Shown: positions 6,471 through 6,889 of the stretch, piece after piece
How the letters are laid out: the number at the start of each line of letters is the position of its first letter
Position numbering within the stretch: position 1 is the first letter of the stretch
Origin: Eubacterium sp.
GTDB taxonomy: Bacteria > Bacillota > Clostridia > Lachnospirales > Lachnospiraceae
DNA length: 6,889 nt
Direction of reading: 5' to 3'
Assembly: GCA_021442545.1 (NCBI GenBank)
Contig: JABUSX010000159.1
Span: forward strand, 1-6,889
Translations under genes and position numbers: made by a program
Notes under the pieces: generated by a model
The model's input: only the letters and a program-made list of their open reading frames with translations
Databases searched by the model: none
What the model was told of the DNA's origin: nothing

Positions 6471-6530
6471 AGTTAAAGCTTTCTGAAATCCGGGCGCAGC
6501 AGAGCAGTTTTTTTTTCTTCATAAGATAAA

Positions 6531-6643
6531 ACAGGGTGCACGAAAATAAAGCTGCTGTCCCGGTGAAAAAGGAAAGGGTTGTTTCACTGCGAAAGGGATA
6601 CAGGAATACAAAGCTGTTGTCTGAACGGATAGGAAACGGGTTG
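6531..6643 (+). repeat. imperfect tandem repeat in the antiporter leader, possible structured RNA
   Basis: Two units share the order ACAGG, AAAGCTGYTGTC, AGGAAA, GGGTTG. The first spans 6531-6581 and the second 6600-6643, with matching cores 61-62 nt apart (6548-6559 and 6610-6621; 6570-6575 and 6631-6636). Across the first unit the RNA can fold: CTGTCCC (6555-6561) pairs with GGGA..CAG (6595-6603, 2-nt bulge), enclosing a GTGAAA/TTTCAC hairpin (6563-6568 with 6582-6587). The second unit does not show an equally good fold. I do not recognise a known riboswitch class. Confidence 0.4.
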
Positions 6644-6657
6644 AATGAATCGGATTT

Positions 6658-6665
6658 GAGAGGAG
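6658..6665 (+). promoter_or_regulatory. ribosome binding site of the antiporter gene
   Basis: GAGAGGAG ends 6 nt before the ATG at 6672-6674 and fixes that start. Confidence 0.75.
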
Positions 6666-6671
6666 TATGTT

Positions 6672-6889
6672 ATGGATGCCCTGGCTTCGTTTGCCATTAT
6701 TTTTCTGATTGTTGTAGTTTTCGGATTCATCAATGAAAAGACGCTTCGTCTTACGGACGAGATCGCATTAATGCTGTTCACCACGATTGCAACCCTGATC
6801 GTGCTGGTTCTCCGGGTAGCCGGAGTCGTTCAGACGGAGGATTTTCTGTATGCAAAATTTGATCTGAACAAGCTGCTTGTGGACGGCGT
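6672..6889 (+). CDS. N-terminal part of a CPA1-type sodium/proton antiporter (NhaP-like)
   Basis: Seventy-two codons are visible before the window edge. The protein starts MDALASFAIIFLIVVVFGFI, a first membrane helix without a cleavage site, then NEKTLRLTDEIALMLFTTIATLIVLVLR, a second helix after a loop that places the chain alongside a lipid-facing interface. It continues to YAKFDLNKLLVDG. The order of helix, short NEK-R-L loop, helix, then FD-x3-LLxDG is what I know from CPA1 cation:proton antiporters, where FDF-x-ELLL-x-G leads into the next helix. Such proteins exchange cytosolic Na+ (or K+) for H+ and serve pH and salt homeostasis. The ion-binding Asp residues lie beyond the window, so the family call rests on the N-terminus only. 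It is transcribed divergently from the minus-strand cluster and has a long leader. Confidence 0.72.
   Translation, partial: MDALASFAIIFLIVVVFGFINEKTLRLTDEIALMLFTTIATLIVLVLRVAGVVQTEDFLYAKFDLNKLLVDG

Larger units (their letters stand above)
6164..6671. other. 508-nt intergenic region between divergent transcription units
   Basis: I see no convincing gene here. It holds the promoter of the minus-strand cluster (6208-6236), a plus-strand hairpin with T-run (6293-6328), a GAGAAG/CTTCTC stem-loop (6352-6375), a plus-strand promoter candidate (6442-6470), a T9 run (6508-6516) and an imperfect tandem repeat (6531-6643). A minus-strand frame open from 6522 into the membrane-protein gene lacks a ribosome site and resembles nothing I know. 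Confidence 0.5.

Noticed and set aside
6019..6522. Minus-strand frame of 167 codons starting MKKKKLLCC
   Set aside because: There is no ribosome site before the ATG, the composition is that of AT-rich non-coding DNA, and it overlaps the four-helix membrane gene by 128 nt in another frame.
6536..6736. Plus-strand frame of 66 codons from a GTG in the antiporter leader
   Set aside because: It overlaps the antiporter start in another frame, has no ribosome site, and the repeat offset in the leader is not a multiple of three.
1..6889. tRNA, rRNA, CRISPR array, insertion sequence or phage attachment site
   Set aside because: I saw no cloverleaf, regular repeat-spacer pattern, transposase or terminal inverted repeats in reading both strands.

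Overview
The window looks like a chromosomal segment from a Gram-positive, Bacillota-type bacterium. Base composition is moderate (about half GC by eye, not counted). Nearly every gene has a strong AGGAGG-type ribosome binding site, intergenic gaps are AT-rich, and one clear intrinsic terminator ends in a T-run. I cannot name a genus.

Layout: (1) Positions 1-255 hold the 3' end of a plus-strand gene encoding a Lys/Pro/Ala/Glu repeat tail, and its stop codon appears to be created by a one-base deletion. (2) A terminator that reads in both directions (362-400) separates it from the genes that follow. (3) Five genes lie on the minus strand and are transcribed from right to left, from about 6146 down to 481. 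In transcription order they are a four-helix membrane protein, a cytosolic His/Asp-rich DUF6765-like protein, a six-helix HdeD/DUF308-like membrane protein, a 941-residue fusion of an alpha/beta-hydrolase domain to an acyl-adenylating (ANL) enzyme, and a small Lys-Pro/Glu-Ala-Pro-rich protein. The first three are tightly coupled (2-nt gap, then 14-nt overlap). The last two follow gaps of 116 and 84 nt with no terminator seen, so one operon is possible. A good promoter sits at 6208-6236. (4) The region 6164-6671 has no convincing gene, but it contains divergent promoter candidates, a plus-strand hairpin with T-run, and an imperfect tandem repeat just ahead of the last gene. (5) From 6672 to the window edge is the start of a plus-strand CPA1-type sodium/proton antiporter.

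The most unusual item is the fusion protein. Its hydrolase half keeps the Asp and His positions of the triad but has Pro where the nucleophilic Ser belongs, and its oxyanion HGGG motif reads RCDG. Its adenylating half keeps nearly all catalytic motifs. A working hypothesis is that the operon activates an acyl or aryl acid at the membrane: the ANL half makes the acyl-adenylate, the dead hydrolase half acts as a binding or partner domain, the DUF6765 protein may be a metal hydrolase, and the two membrane proteins supply a membrane setting. This is inference. No substrate can be read from the sequence.
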